Assembly: GCA_028283725.1 (NCBI GenBank)
Contig: JAPWKC010000003.1
Coordinates: 558,001-622,000, forward strand
Direction: 5' to 3'
Length of the DNA stretch: 64,000 nt
Source: Neorhizobium sp.
Lineage (GTDB): Bacteria; Pseudomonadota; Alphaproteobacteria; Rhizobiales; Rhizobiaceae
Below are positions 53,516 to 61,550 of the stretch, in pieces; positions within the stretch are counted from its first letter, which is position 1, and each line of letters begins with the position of its first letter. The notes below the pieces were generated by a model, which made no database searches, was not told the DNA's origin, and saw nothing but the letters and a program-made list of their open reading frames with translations. The position numbers and the translations under genes were made by a program.

Positions 53516-55852
53516 TCACATCTGTTTCAAACGCTCGACCGCCACCAACACCCGTTCGGGCGTCGCCGGCGCATCGAGCCGCGGGCAGACCGCGTAATCG
53601 GCGATACTGGCAACGGCCATGGAGAGCGCTTCCAGAACCGAGATCGCCAGCATGAAGGGCGGCTCGCCGACGGCCTTCGAGCGGCCGATCGTCGGTTCCC
53701 CGTTCTCGGCCCATTCGGCCAGCTTGACGTTGAAGATCTTTGGCCGGTCGGAGGCGAGCGGGATCTTGTAGGTGGAGGGCGCATGGGTGCGAAGCCTGCC
53801 CTTGCCGTCCCACCAGAGTTCCTCCGTCGTCAGCCAGCCCATGCCCTGAACGAAACCGCCCTCGATCTGGCCGATATCCAGCGCCGGATTGAGCGAGCGG
53901 CCGACATCGTGGAGAATATCGACCCGGTCGACCATGTATTCCCCGGTCAGCGTGTCGATCGACACTTCCGAACAGGAAGCGCCATAGGCGAAATAGTAGA
54001 ACGGGTGGCCGCGCCCGGCCTTGCGGTCCCAGTGGATTTTCGGCGTCTGGTAGAAGCCCGCGGCCGAGAGCTGCACACGGTCGTAATAGGCGGCGCGCAC
54101 GAATGTATCGAAGGGGACGATCTCGTCGCCGATACGCAGGCGGTTCGGCAGAAACTCGACCTCGTCTTTCGTGACATTCCACTGGCGGCAGGCGAAATCG
54201 ATCAGCCGTTCCTTGATCTGGCGGCAGGCGTCGTAGGCGGCCATGCCGTTGAGATCGGTGCCGGAAGAGGCGGCAGTGGCGGAGGTGTTCGGCACTTTGC
54301 CGGTCGTCGTCGCGGTGATCTTGATCCTGTCGATATCGACCTGGAAACAGTCGGCCACGACCTGCGCCACCTTGGTATAGAGGCCCTGGCCCATTTCTGT
54401 GCCGCCGTGGTTCAGGTGGATCGAGCCGTCATTGTAGACATGCACCAGCGCGCCCGCCTGATTGTAGGCGGTCATGGTGAAGGAGATGCCGAATTTCACC
54501 GGCGTCAACGCGATCCCCTTGCGGATCACGGGGCTCTGCTCGTTGAACGCTGTGATTTCCTCGCGTCTTGCCCGGTAGTCCGACGACGCTTCCAGTTCGT
54601 CCACCAGGCTTGCGAGAATATTGTGCTCGACCTCCTGATGATAGGGGGTCAGCGTGCGGCCCGAGCCGGGCTGGCCGTAGAAATTGCGCTTGCGGACATC
54701 GAGCGGGTCGAGGCCGGTCGCATAGGCGATCTCCTCGATGATGCGTTCGGCGCCGAGCATGCCTTGCGGTCCGCCAAAGCCGCGAAAGGCGGTGTTGGAC
54801 ACGGTATGGGTCTTCAGCGGTTGCGAGGCGACGCGGACATGCGGGTAGAAATAGCTTGAATCGGCATGAAACAGCGCACGGTCTGTTACCGGACCGGACA
54901 GATCCGCCGAATAGCCGCAGCGCGCCGCGTAGATCGCATCGAGCGCGTGGATAGTGCCGTCCTCGTGGAAGGAGACGTCGTAATCGACGCGAAAATCGTG
55001 GCGTTTTCCCGTGACGCTCATGTCTTCGTCGCGATCCGGGCGGAATTTTATGGCGCGGTTCAGCTTCTTTGCGGCAACCGCTGCAAGGGCTGCGAACTGG
55101 TTGCCCTGGGTTTCCTTGCCACCGAACCCGCCGCCCATGCGGCGCGTCTTCACCTCGACGGCGTGACTGGCGATGCCCAGCACATGCGCCACCATGTGCT
55201 GCACCTCGCTCGGGTGCTGGGTGGAAGACCAGACGGTGACGTCGTCATCCTCGCCGGGGATGGCGAGCGCGATATGGCTTTCGAGATAGAAATGCTCCTG
55301 CCCGCCGATCTCCATCGAGGCCTTGACGCGCAAGGGGGCGTTTTCGATCTCGGTTTCGGCCTCGCCGCGCCTGAGCGTCATCGGTTCGCAGACGAGCGGC
55401 GCACCGTTTTCCCGCGCGCCTGCTATATCGGTCCAGTGGGGAAGATCCTCGTAGACGATCGACGCAAGCCGCGCCGCGCGCCGGCCTGCGTCGCGGGTTT
55501 CGGCGATGACGCAGAAGATCGGCTGGCCATGAAACTGCACGAGATCGGTCGCCAGCAGCGGCTCGTCGTGCTGGCCGGTGGCGGCGACATCGTTTTCGCC
55601 CGGAATGTCCTCTGCCGTCATCACGGCGACGACGCCGGGCGCGGCGCGGACGGCATCGAGATCGACCGACAGGATTTTTGCATGCGCCCGGTCCGACAGG
55701 CCGAGAGCGGCGTGAAGCAGACCCGCAGGATCGGGAATGTCATCGATATATTCGGCACTTCCGGTGACATGCTTATGCGCTGAATCATGCCGCAGCGAGG
55801 CGTGCATCGGGCCTGTGATGGCGGGCCTTGTGTCGAACGTGGATTTATCCAT
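53516..55852 (-). CDS. xdhB: Xanthine dehydrogenase molybdenum subunit XdhB
   Basis: A 778-residue molybdopterin-binding subunit: N-terminal HVTGSAEYIDDIPDPAG, GGGFGGKETQ, NTAFRGFGGPQGM, and late GGFVQGMGWLTTEELWWDGKG; the catalytic Glu lies in AVGEPPFML. It hydroxylates hypoxanthine and xanthine to urate together with XdhA. ATG 55852 follows GGAG; ATG 55867 is possible. It follows xdhA by about 60 bp. Confidence 0.95.
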   Translation of the reverse strand: MDKSTFDTRPAITGPMHASLRHDSAHKHVTGSAEYIDDIPDPAGLLHAALGLSDRAHAKILSVDLDAVRAAPGVVAVMTAEDIPGENDVAATGQHDEPLLATDLVQFHGQPIFCVIAETRDAGRRAARLASIVYEDLPHWTDIAGARENGAPLVCEPMTLRRGEAETEIENAPLRVKASMEIGGQEHFYLESHIALAIPGEDDDVTVWSSTQHPSEVQHMVAHVLGIASHAVEVKTRRMGGGFGGKETQGNQFAALAAVAAKKLNRAIKFRPDRDEDMSVTGKRHDFRVDYDVSFHEDGTIHALDAIYAARCGYSADLSGPVTDRALFHADSSYFYPHVRVASQPLKTHTVSNTAFRGFGGPQGMLGAERIIEEIAYATGLDPLDVRKRNFYGQPGSGRTLTPYHQEVEHNILASLVDELEASSDYRARREEITAFNEQSPVIRKGIALTPVKFGISFTMTAYNQAGALVHVYNDGSIHLNHGGTEMGQGLYTKVAQVVADCFQVDIDRIKITATTTGKVPNTSATAASSGTDLNGMAAYDACRQIKERLIDFACRQWNVTKDEVEFLPNRLRIGDEIVPFDTFVRAAYYDRVQLSAAGFYQTPKIHWDRKAGRGHPFYYFAYGASCSEVSIDTLTGEYMVDRVDILHDVGRSLNPALDIGQIEGGFVQGMGWLTTEELWWDGKGRLRTHAPSTYKIPLASDRPKIFNVKLAEWAENGEPTIGRSKAVGEPPFMLAISVLEALSMAVASIADYAVCPRLDAPATPERVLVAVERLKQM

Positions 55853-55910
55853 GGTCAGGCGCTCCATCCGGTGATGGCGACGAGAGGAAGACGAACAATC
55901 GCAATCGGCA

Positions 55911-57464
55911 TCACGCCTCCTCCATCTCGAAGCGCACCAGTTCCTGTCCGGCGCCGGCCGTTTCGAGGAAGAAGCGGGTGAGCAGGTTCTTTGCCGTCAG
56001 GCTGCGATACTGCGCCGTGGCGCGCCAGTCGCTCAGGGGCTGGTAGTCGGTATCGAAAAGATCGCGGACGGCCGCGATCAGGCCCCAGCTCCAGGTCTGC
56101 CCGAGAAGTGCGTCCTCCACATGGGTGGCGCGTTTCGGGGTGCCGGCCATGCCGCCGAAGGCGATGCGGATCGTCTCCACCTTGCCCTCTTCGTCGAGCG
56201 TCAGGTGGAAGGCGCCGCAGAGCGCCGAAATATCCTCGTCGCGGCGCTTGGAGATCTTGTAGACGGCGTAATAGGCATCGTCCCTGGGGCGCGGGACGAA
56301 TATCTTCTCGACGAATTCGCCGGGCAGGCGGTCCTGCTTGCCGTAGGCGAGGAAATAGCTTTCGAGTGGCAGCGTGCGTCTTCCCGAATGGGAGCGCAGC
56401 GTCAGGTCCGCGCCAAGCGCGATCAGCGCCGGCGGCGTGTCGCCGATCGGCGAGCCGTTGGCGATATTGCCGCCGATCGTGCCGACGTTTCGCACCTGCT
56501 GGCCGCCGATGCGCTCGATCAGCCGGCCGAGCGCCGGGATCTCGTCCGACAGAAGATCGAAAGCGTTGGTGTAGCTGACGCCGGCGCCGATCGTGATCCC
56601 CGTCTCGTCCTCGGTGATCGATTGCAGATCGCTCAGATGGCCGATGAAGATGACAGGGTCGATGCGGCGCATCTGTTTCGTCACCCAGAGCCCGACATCG
56701 GTTGCACCGGCAACGATCGTCGCATCGGGGTTTTCAGACAGGATTTCGGCAAAATCCTCGATCGAGGCAGGCAGGATGGTGCGGGCCGGTTCGTCAGGGC
56801 CGCCCGCTTGGTTTTGGCCCGGTTCGTCGCGGCCCGCCTGATGGTGGCCCGCCTGACGATGGCCAACCCTTGGCGTCTCGACGACGATGCGATCCGGCTT
56901 CGAGCGGATCGCCCAGAGTTTTGCCATAATCTCGGTGCGATCGCGTTCCAACGGATCGAAGAGCGCGCTCGGGCGGTTTTCGGCAACCTGTTCGGCAGCT
57001 TTCACGATCGGCTCGTAGCCGGTGCAGCGACAGAGATTGCCCTGCAGCGCCATCTCGATCTCGGCGCGGTTCGGCCTGTCGTTGGACAGCCAAAGGCCAT
57101 AGAGCGACATGACGAAGCCCGGCGTGCAGAAGCCGCATTGCGAGCCGTGGCAATCGACCATCGCCTGCTGAACCGGATGGAGCGTGCCGTCCCTTGCCGC
57201 CAGATGCTCGACCGTCACCACATGGGTGCCGTGGAGAGAGCCCAGGAACCGGATGCAGGCATTGACGCCCTCGTAGCGCAAGCCGTGTTCGGTGAGCCTT
57301 CCAACCAGAACGGTACAGGCGCCGCAATCGCCCTCCGCACATCCTTCCTTGGTTCCCGTCAGCCGCCGCGTCAGGCGCAGATGGTCGAGAAGCGTTTCCG
57401 TCGGGGCAAAATCTCCAAGCGTGACGTCTTCCCCGTTGAGGATGAAGCGGATGGCTGATTGCAT
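55911..57464 (-). CDS. xdhA: Xanthine dehydrogenase FeS/FAD subunit XdhA
   Basis: A 517-residue protein. The ferredoxin domain has C42, C47, C50, C70; the second [2Fe-2S] domain has C110, C113, C145, C147; the FAD domain follows (IVAGATDVGLWVTKQ, GGQQVRNVGTIGGNIANGSPIGD). In the linker between them lies an unusual low-complexity insertion of 5-residue units (about residues 201-220). It transfers electrons from the Mo site to NAD or another acceptor. First gene of the xdhAB pair. Confidence 0.95.
   Translation of the reverse strand: MQSAIRFILNGEDVTLGDFAPTETLLDHLRLTRRLTGTKEGCAEGDCGACTVLVGRLTEHGLRYEGVNACIRFLGSLHGTHVVTVEHLAARDGTLHPVQQAMVDCHGSQCGFCTPGFVMSLYGLWLSNDRPNRAEIEMALQGNLCRCTGYEPIVKAAEQVAENRPSALFDPLERDRTEIMAKLWAIRSKPDRIVVETPRVGHRQAGHHQAGRDEPGQNQAGGPDEPARTILPASIEDFAEILSENPDATIVAGATDVGLWVTKQMRRIDPVIFIGHLSDLQSITEDETGITIGAGVSYTNAFDLLSDEIPALGRLIERIGGQQVRNVGTIGGNIANGSPIGDTPPALIALGADLTLRSHSGRRTLPLESYFLAYGKQDRLPGEFVEKIFVPRPRDDAYYAVYKISKRRDEDISALCGAFHLTLDEEGKVETIRIAFGGMAGTPKRATHVEDALLGQTWSWGLIAAVRDLFDTDYQPLSDWRATAQYRSLTAKNLLTRFFLETAGAGQELVRFEMEEA
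56805..56865 (-). repeat. 15-bp in-frame repeat in the XdhA linker
   Basis: Four five-residue units G-x-x-[QE]-[AP] (GHRQA, GHHQA, GRDEP, GQNQA), each 15 bp, lie between the iron-sulphur and FAD domains, followed by one partial unit. Confidence 0.8.
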
Positions 57465-57531
57465 GTCTCTCCTTCGTCTGCCGATATCGGCCCAGTTGGT
57501 CGCTCGATGGGGTACCAGTCGATGGCAGATA

Positions 57532-58320
57532 CTACTGCGCCGTCCAGCCGCCGTCGACGGAGATATGTGTGCCTGTCACGCTTCTGGCCGCGTCGCTTGC
57601 CAGATAGAGGGCGGCGGCGGCGACTTCCTCGATGCCGACGAATTCCTTCGTGGCTTGCAGGCGCAGCATCACCTCGTCCTTGACCTGCGCCTCGCTGATG
57701 CCCTTCTCGCGGGCCTGATCGGGGATCTGCTTTTCCACGAGCGGGGTCAGCACGAAGCCGGGGCAGATGGCGTTGACGGTGATGCCGGACTGGGCAAGCT
57801 CGAGCGCCGCCGTCTTGGTCAGCCCCAGGATGCCATGCTTGGCCGCCACATAGGCGGATTTGAACGGCGAGGCGACAAGGCCGTGGGCGGAGGCGACGTT
57901 GATGATGCGGCCCTTGCCGTTTTCCTTCATCAGCGGGATCGCGTGGCGCATCGTATGGAAGGCCGACGATAGAAGGATGGCGATCAGCTGATCCCATTTT
58001 TCGGGCGGGAAATCCTCGATCCTTGCCACATGCTGGATGCCGGCATTGTTGACGAGCACATCGACGCCGCCGAATTTTTCACGTGCGGTGGCGATCAGGT
58101 CGGCGATCTCGTCCGGTTTCGTCATGTCGGCTGCGTGATAGAGCGCGGCTGCGGCGCCCTCATCCTCCAGCTTCCGGCGAATCACCTCGATCTCTTCGGC
58201 CTTGCCGAAGCCGTTGATGACGATATTGGCGCCCTCTGCTGCAAAGCCGCGCGCAATGCCAAGGCCTATGCCGGAGGTTGAGCCGGTGACGACGACGGTT
58301 CTGGCTTTTGAAACTGGCAT
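57532..58320 (-). CDS. bdhA: 3-hydroxybutyrate dehydrogenase
   Basis: A 262-residue short-chain dehydrogenase: TGSTSGIGLGIARGFA, NNAGIQH, NVASAHGLVASPFKSAYVAAKHG with the catalytic Ser/Tyr/Lys, and NAICPGFVLTPLV. The SPFKSAYVAAKHG and CPGFVLTPLVEKQIPDQA blocks are typical of D-3-hydroxybutyrate dehydrogenases of poly-hydroxybutyrate metabolism. GGGAGAGA precedes ATG 58320. Confidence 0.9.
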   Translation of the reverse strand: MPVSKARTVVVTGSTSGIGLGIARGFAAEGANIVINGFGKAEEIEVIRRKLEDEGAAAALYHAADMTKPDEIADLIATAREKFGGVDVLVNNAGIQHVARIEDFPPEKWDQLIAILLSSAFHTMRHAIPLMKENGKGRIINVASAHGLVASPFKSAYVAAKHGILGLTKTAALELAQSGITVNAICPGFVLTPLVEKQIPDQAREKGISEAQVKDEVMLRLQATKEFVGIEEVAAAALYLASDAARSVTGTHISVDGGWTAQ

Positions 58321-58594
58321 GTGGCGATCTCTCCCTGAAAACAGTCCTGTGCAGGCATATCCGGCGGCGTTCTCCCGCGCCGCAGCAGAGGTCAGGTTAT
58401 GCCCAAACGTGGATCTCTTGCAATCGAAACGACCACACGAAAAGCTTGTATTTTTGAAGGTTTCCGACAAGGTTTCATGAAATTTCCGGCAGCTTTATCT
58501 TCGGTCGAGGGGCTTTCGTCTCTGATGACAGCGATTTGACCGAGTGCTATCATCATGGTCCAAAACAACGACGGGTGAACCCGGGAGGAATGTC

Positions 58595-58942
58595 ATGGGA
58601 TTGTTCGATAATCTGGGCAGCGTCATTGGCGATGCTCTCAGCGGCAAGCCGGTCAATCTGATGTCGCTTGCCGAGGATGTCTTCCAGAACGCCGGCGGGC
58701 TGGATGGCGTGCTGGCGCAGCTGAACGGCAGCGGGCTCGGCAAGCAGGTGGCCTCCTGGATCGGCACGGGCGACAATATTCCGATCACGGCCGACCAGAT
58801 CCGCGCCGCACTGTCCTCCGATCAGGTCCAGAGCCTTGCAGCCAAGCTCGGCGTCGATATGAGCCAGGTGCCGGAGCTGCTGGCCAAGCACCTGCCGGAG
58901 ACCGTCGATCAGGCGAGCCCCAACGGAACCCTTCCGTCATAA
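58595..58942 (+). CDS. YidB family protein
   Basis: A 115-residue protein of the DUF937 group: MGLFDNLGSVIGDALSGK, the NAGGLDGVLAQLNGSGLGKQVASWIGTGDN core and the PITADQIRAALSSDQVQSLAAKLG helix. Strong GGGAGGAA before ATG 58595. The role is unknown. Confidence 0.88.
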   Translation: MGLFDNLGSVIGDALSGKPVNLMSLAEDVFQNAGGLDGVLAQLNGSGLGKQVASWIGTGDNIPITADQIRAALSSDQVQSLAAKLGVDMSQVPELLAKHLPETVDQASPNGTLPS

Positions 58943-59011
58943 TCGTCGGCGGAAGCGAAGACTGACGATAACGACAACAACACTGCAACACTCATCGATC
59001 GAGGCAACACC

Positions 59012-59467
59012 ATGTCGCACAAACTGCTTCTCTCCGCCGCAGGCTCGCTGCTTGCCGCCTTCGTCCTGTCGTCGCCGGCGCATGCGCTGACGATGAAGGA
59101 ATGCAGCGTCAAGTATCAGGCTGCCAAAACCGACGGTTCCGCCAAGGATATGAAGTGGAACGACTTCCGCGCCAAGAACTGCGGTGCCGATGCGGCCGCC
59201 GCCGACAAGGCCGACGAAGCCGATGTCGCTGCTACGACCGAAAAGGAACCGGCAAAGCCGACCGTGGCCGCTCCCAAGGGCGTCGCCTTCCCGAAGGCGA
59301 TCGACAAGAAATATTCGACCCAAACCGCCGGCAAGGCGCGCCTGAATACCTGCGTCGATGCCTATCGCGCTGCCAAGGAAGCCGGCTCGCTCGGCGACCT
59401 GAAGTGGATCCAGAAGGGCGGCGGTTACTGGAGCCTGTGCAACACCAGCATCAAGTCGGCCGGCTGA
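59012..59467 (+). CDS. Exported protein with two copies of a Cys-Tyr-Ala-Ala-Lys motif
   Basis: A 151-residue protein with signal peptide (LLSAAGSLLAAFVLSSPAHA). The mature protein has two similar units: ECSVKYQAAKTDGSAKDMKW and TCVDAYRAAKEAGSLGDLKW, joined by an Ala/Asp/Lys linker. Each unit carries Cys, Tyr, Ala-Ala-Lys, Gly-Ser and Lys-Trp at matched spacing. Function unknown; the internal duplication is clear. Confidence 0.78.
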   Translation: MSHKLLLSAAGSLLAAFVLSSPAHALTMKECSVKYQAAKTDGSAKDMKWNDFRAKNCGADAAAADKADEADVAATTEKEPAKPTVAAPKGVAFPKAIDKKYSTQTAGKARLNTCVDAYRAAKEAGSLGDLKWIQKGGGYWSLCNTSIKSAG

Positions 59468-59584
59468 AAGCGAAGCTGACGCGGACGAGGCGAGGGCCGA
59501 AACCGCGCGCATGAGATCAAGAGATACGGCAGAGGCGCATGGAAACGGCGCCTTTGTTCTCTTGTCTGTCGAGGCGATGCACGG

Positions 59585-59671
59585 CCTCCTGACCTCCTGA
59601 CCTCCTGACCTCCTGACCTCCTGACCTCCTGACCTCCTGACCTCCTGACCTCCTGACCTCCTGACCTCCTG
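59585..59671. repeat. 8-bp tandem repeat array (CCTCCTGA, 10.9 copies)
   Basis: Ten perfect copies of CCTCCTGA plus seven bases of an eleventh, with no mismatch. A perfect array of this kind usually varies in copy number by replication slippage. It sits about 120 bp after the exported protein gene. Confidence 0.95.
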
Positions 59672-59796
59672 TGGTGGCTGTGGTCGGACATGTTGTCGCG
59701 AGGCGAGGGTACCGACATGGGGGAGATGAAGCCCTGGAATGCGGCCGAGGGCAGTGCAGGACGCGGCTTCCAGACAGCCGGCGAAGGTCTAGGACA

Positions 59797-59892
59797 TTTC
59801 CGCCTTTCTTCGAAACGCGAAACTGCTCCACCTCTTTGTTTCTGTGCAATTGCGGATGCAAAACCGGTTCCCACTTTTGCGGGAATTGCTCC
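59797..59892 (+). repeat. Dispersed rhizobial-type intergenic element, copy B
   Basis: Matches copy A (41848-41943) base by base with only scattered changes: TTTC-CTTTC-ACGCG, AACTGCTCCA, TTGTTT, GCAAAA-CGGTTC and GGAATTGC in order. Same orientation. Confidence 0.75.
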
Positions 59893-60020
59893 AAGACCGC
59901 TCCGGCGTCATGTTCGATCTCGTCCAGAGTATTTGCAGGCTTGCGAATTCCTGCACGCGGTTCGTCGCTCGAAGCAATCCGGTGGACGGCGGGATCTGAC
60001 GACAGAGGGTTCGCCATCGA

Positions 60021-60053
60021 GAAAAAGGGCCGCGCAAAACGCAGCCCTTTTTC
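60021..60053. terminator. Bidirectional terminator-like hairpin
   Basis: Arms GAAAAAGGGC and GCCCTTTTTC flank inner GCG/CGC pairs and a CAAAA loop, so each strand has a T-run after a stem. It is far from either flanking gene end. Confidence 0.65.
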
Positions 60054-60085
60054 GTATCTCGCATCACCTTTTTTCTGACGTGACG

Positions 60086-60116
60086 GCGCCATGCAATGCA
60101 TGTGGCGCGGGCTTTT
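60086..60116 (+). terminator. Terminator-like hairpin with T-run
   Basis: Arms GCGCCATGCA and TGCA-TG-TGGCGC (2-nt bulge) are followed by GGGCTTTTT on the plus strand. No plus-strand gene ends close to it. Confidence 0.5.
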
Positions 60117-60257
60117 TCACGTCGCGGGATCACCGTTTTGGGTGGTGCCGCGTCCAGCGCGGGGCGCAAACGCATTGTCGGTGACGGCAGCCAGCGACGG
60201 ATTGCCGGAGGCAGTATCGGAACGATTTTGGGAATGCTCCCTCGGATGCTCTTTGGG

Positions 60258-61286
60258 TTATTCGCCGGGGCCGTCGTCGCGGCGGCCGACCGTGATCTCG
60301 TTATGGCGTTCCGCGTGCTGGCGGCGATGATGGTCGAGCATGCGTTCGACGCCGCCGGTGGAGGTCTTTGCCTTCATCGTTGCGCGGTGGCCGGGACGAT
60401 AGGGCGCGAGCGGCGCCTGCGGTTCGGCAATGACGACGCGGTTGCGGCCGGCTTCCTTGGCGCTGTAGAGCGCCGTGTCGGCTTCTTTCAGCATGTGTTG
60501 CAGGCGGCTGCCGGCACCCGCCTGGCAGATGCCGAAGCTTGCGGTGACGCGACCTCTGGCAAGAGGTGCGACGGTCGAGGCTTCCAGCAGCAGACGCAGC
60601 CTTTCTGCGAAAGCGGCGGCGCCCGCCTTGTCGGTGCGCGGCATGACGATGCAGAATTCCTCGCCGCCGATGCGGGCTGCAAGATCATAGGGGCGCAGCG
60701 CGCTCTTCACCATCTCGCTTGCCGCCATCAGCACCTTGTCGCCGACATCGTGGCCATGGGTGTCGTTGATCGCCTTGAAACGATCGAGGTCGAAGACGAC
60801 GAGCGACACCGGATCGCCCTGGCGCTGGGCGCGGGCGATTTCTTCGGCCACCCGTTCGCCGAGCCAGCGGCGATTGCCAAGACCGGTCAGCGGATCGGTT
60901 GTCGCCTGATGGCGCAGGCGCTTCATCAGCACGTCGGCCTCGCCGATCATCGCGGTGACGGCGCCGGCAAGACGGCCGATCTCGTCCTGGCTGGCAAGGA
61001 CCATCTCCACCGGCGTGCCATCGGCGCGGTAGCGCGTCACCTGCGTCGTCAGGTTGCGCAGCGGCAAAAGCAGGCGCCAGAGCGTGAAGAGGCATGTCGC
61101 CGTGCCAATGAGAGTGGCTATCAGCATTAAGGTAAAAATACTGACCGCACCGACGTGAAAGCCGGAGACGAGATAGCCGACAAGTGCGATCAGGGGAACG
61201 TGGACGCAGACGAAGCAGATGGAAAAAATCTTTAAAGTCAAAGACTTTTTGAAGGCGACCGAGGCTGCCGTCGGAATCGGAATCAT
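60258..61286 (-). CDS. Membrane diguanylate cyclase (GGDEF)
   Basis: A 342-residue protein with two membrane helices (about residues 20-40 and 47-72), a HAMP-like linker, and a GGDEF domain from about residue 125: DPLTGLGNRRWL, FDLDRFKAINDTHGHDVGDKVL, RPYD I-site five residues before GGEEF. All features for c-di-GMP synthesis and product inhibition are present. ATG 61286 has AAAGGAG upstream; ATG 61322 is less likely. The C-terminal 40 residues are a basic tail. Confidence 0.92.
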   Translation of the reverse strand: MIPIPTAASVAFKKSLTLKIFSICFVCVHVPLIALVGYLVSGFHVGAVSIFTLMLIATLIGTATCLFTLWRLLLPLRNLTTQVTRYRADGTPVEMVLASQDEIGRLAGAVTAMIGEADVLMKRLRHQATTDPLTGLGNRRWLGERVAEEIARAQRQGDPVSLVVFDLDRFKAINDTHGHDVGDKVLMAASEMVKSALRPYDLAARIGGEEFCIVMPRTDKAGAAAFAERLRLLLEASTVAPLARGRVTASFGICQAGAGSRLQHMLKEADTALYSAKEAGRNRVVIAEPQAPLAPYRPGHRATMKAKTSTGGVERMLDHHRRQHAERHNEITVGRRDDGPGE

Positions 61287-61550
61287 TCCGAACTCCTTTC
61301 GAATCTCTAGTTCTGAAACCAAGTGACGTGGCGGACGCTAGTCGCCACAAACAAAAGCAGAGTTAATGCAATCGTTAAAATGCCGTCGGTTCCCGGTGGT
61401 TATCAACAGTTGCAATTCTATTCGTATTTTCTCATGGAGAACGTCGAGACCCTATCACCATTTTCCTTTCCGTGCAGCGCCATATGTGTTGCAAAGGCGT
61501 GAGTGGAACCGCCTTCGGGAGAGGGGCGGCCGAACGGAGGGAGGGCGTGC

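Larger units (their letters stand above)
59468..60257. other. Gene-free region: tandem repeats, dispersed element and hairpins
   Basis: No supportable gene in 790 bp. It contains the 8-bp array (59585-59671), dispersed element copy B (59797-59892) and two terminator-like hairpins (60021-60053, 60086-60116). A small RNA between the last structures is possible but not shown. Confidence 0.5.

Noticed and set aside
59585-59671. Possible CRISPR array in the 8-bp repeats
   Set aside because: Units are contiguous with no spacers and far shorter than CRISPR repeats; no cas genes occur in the window.
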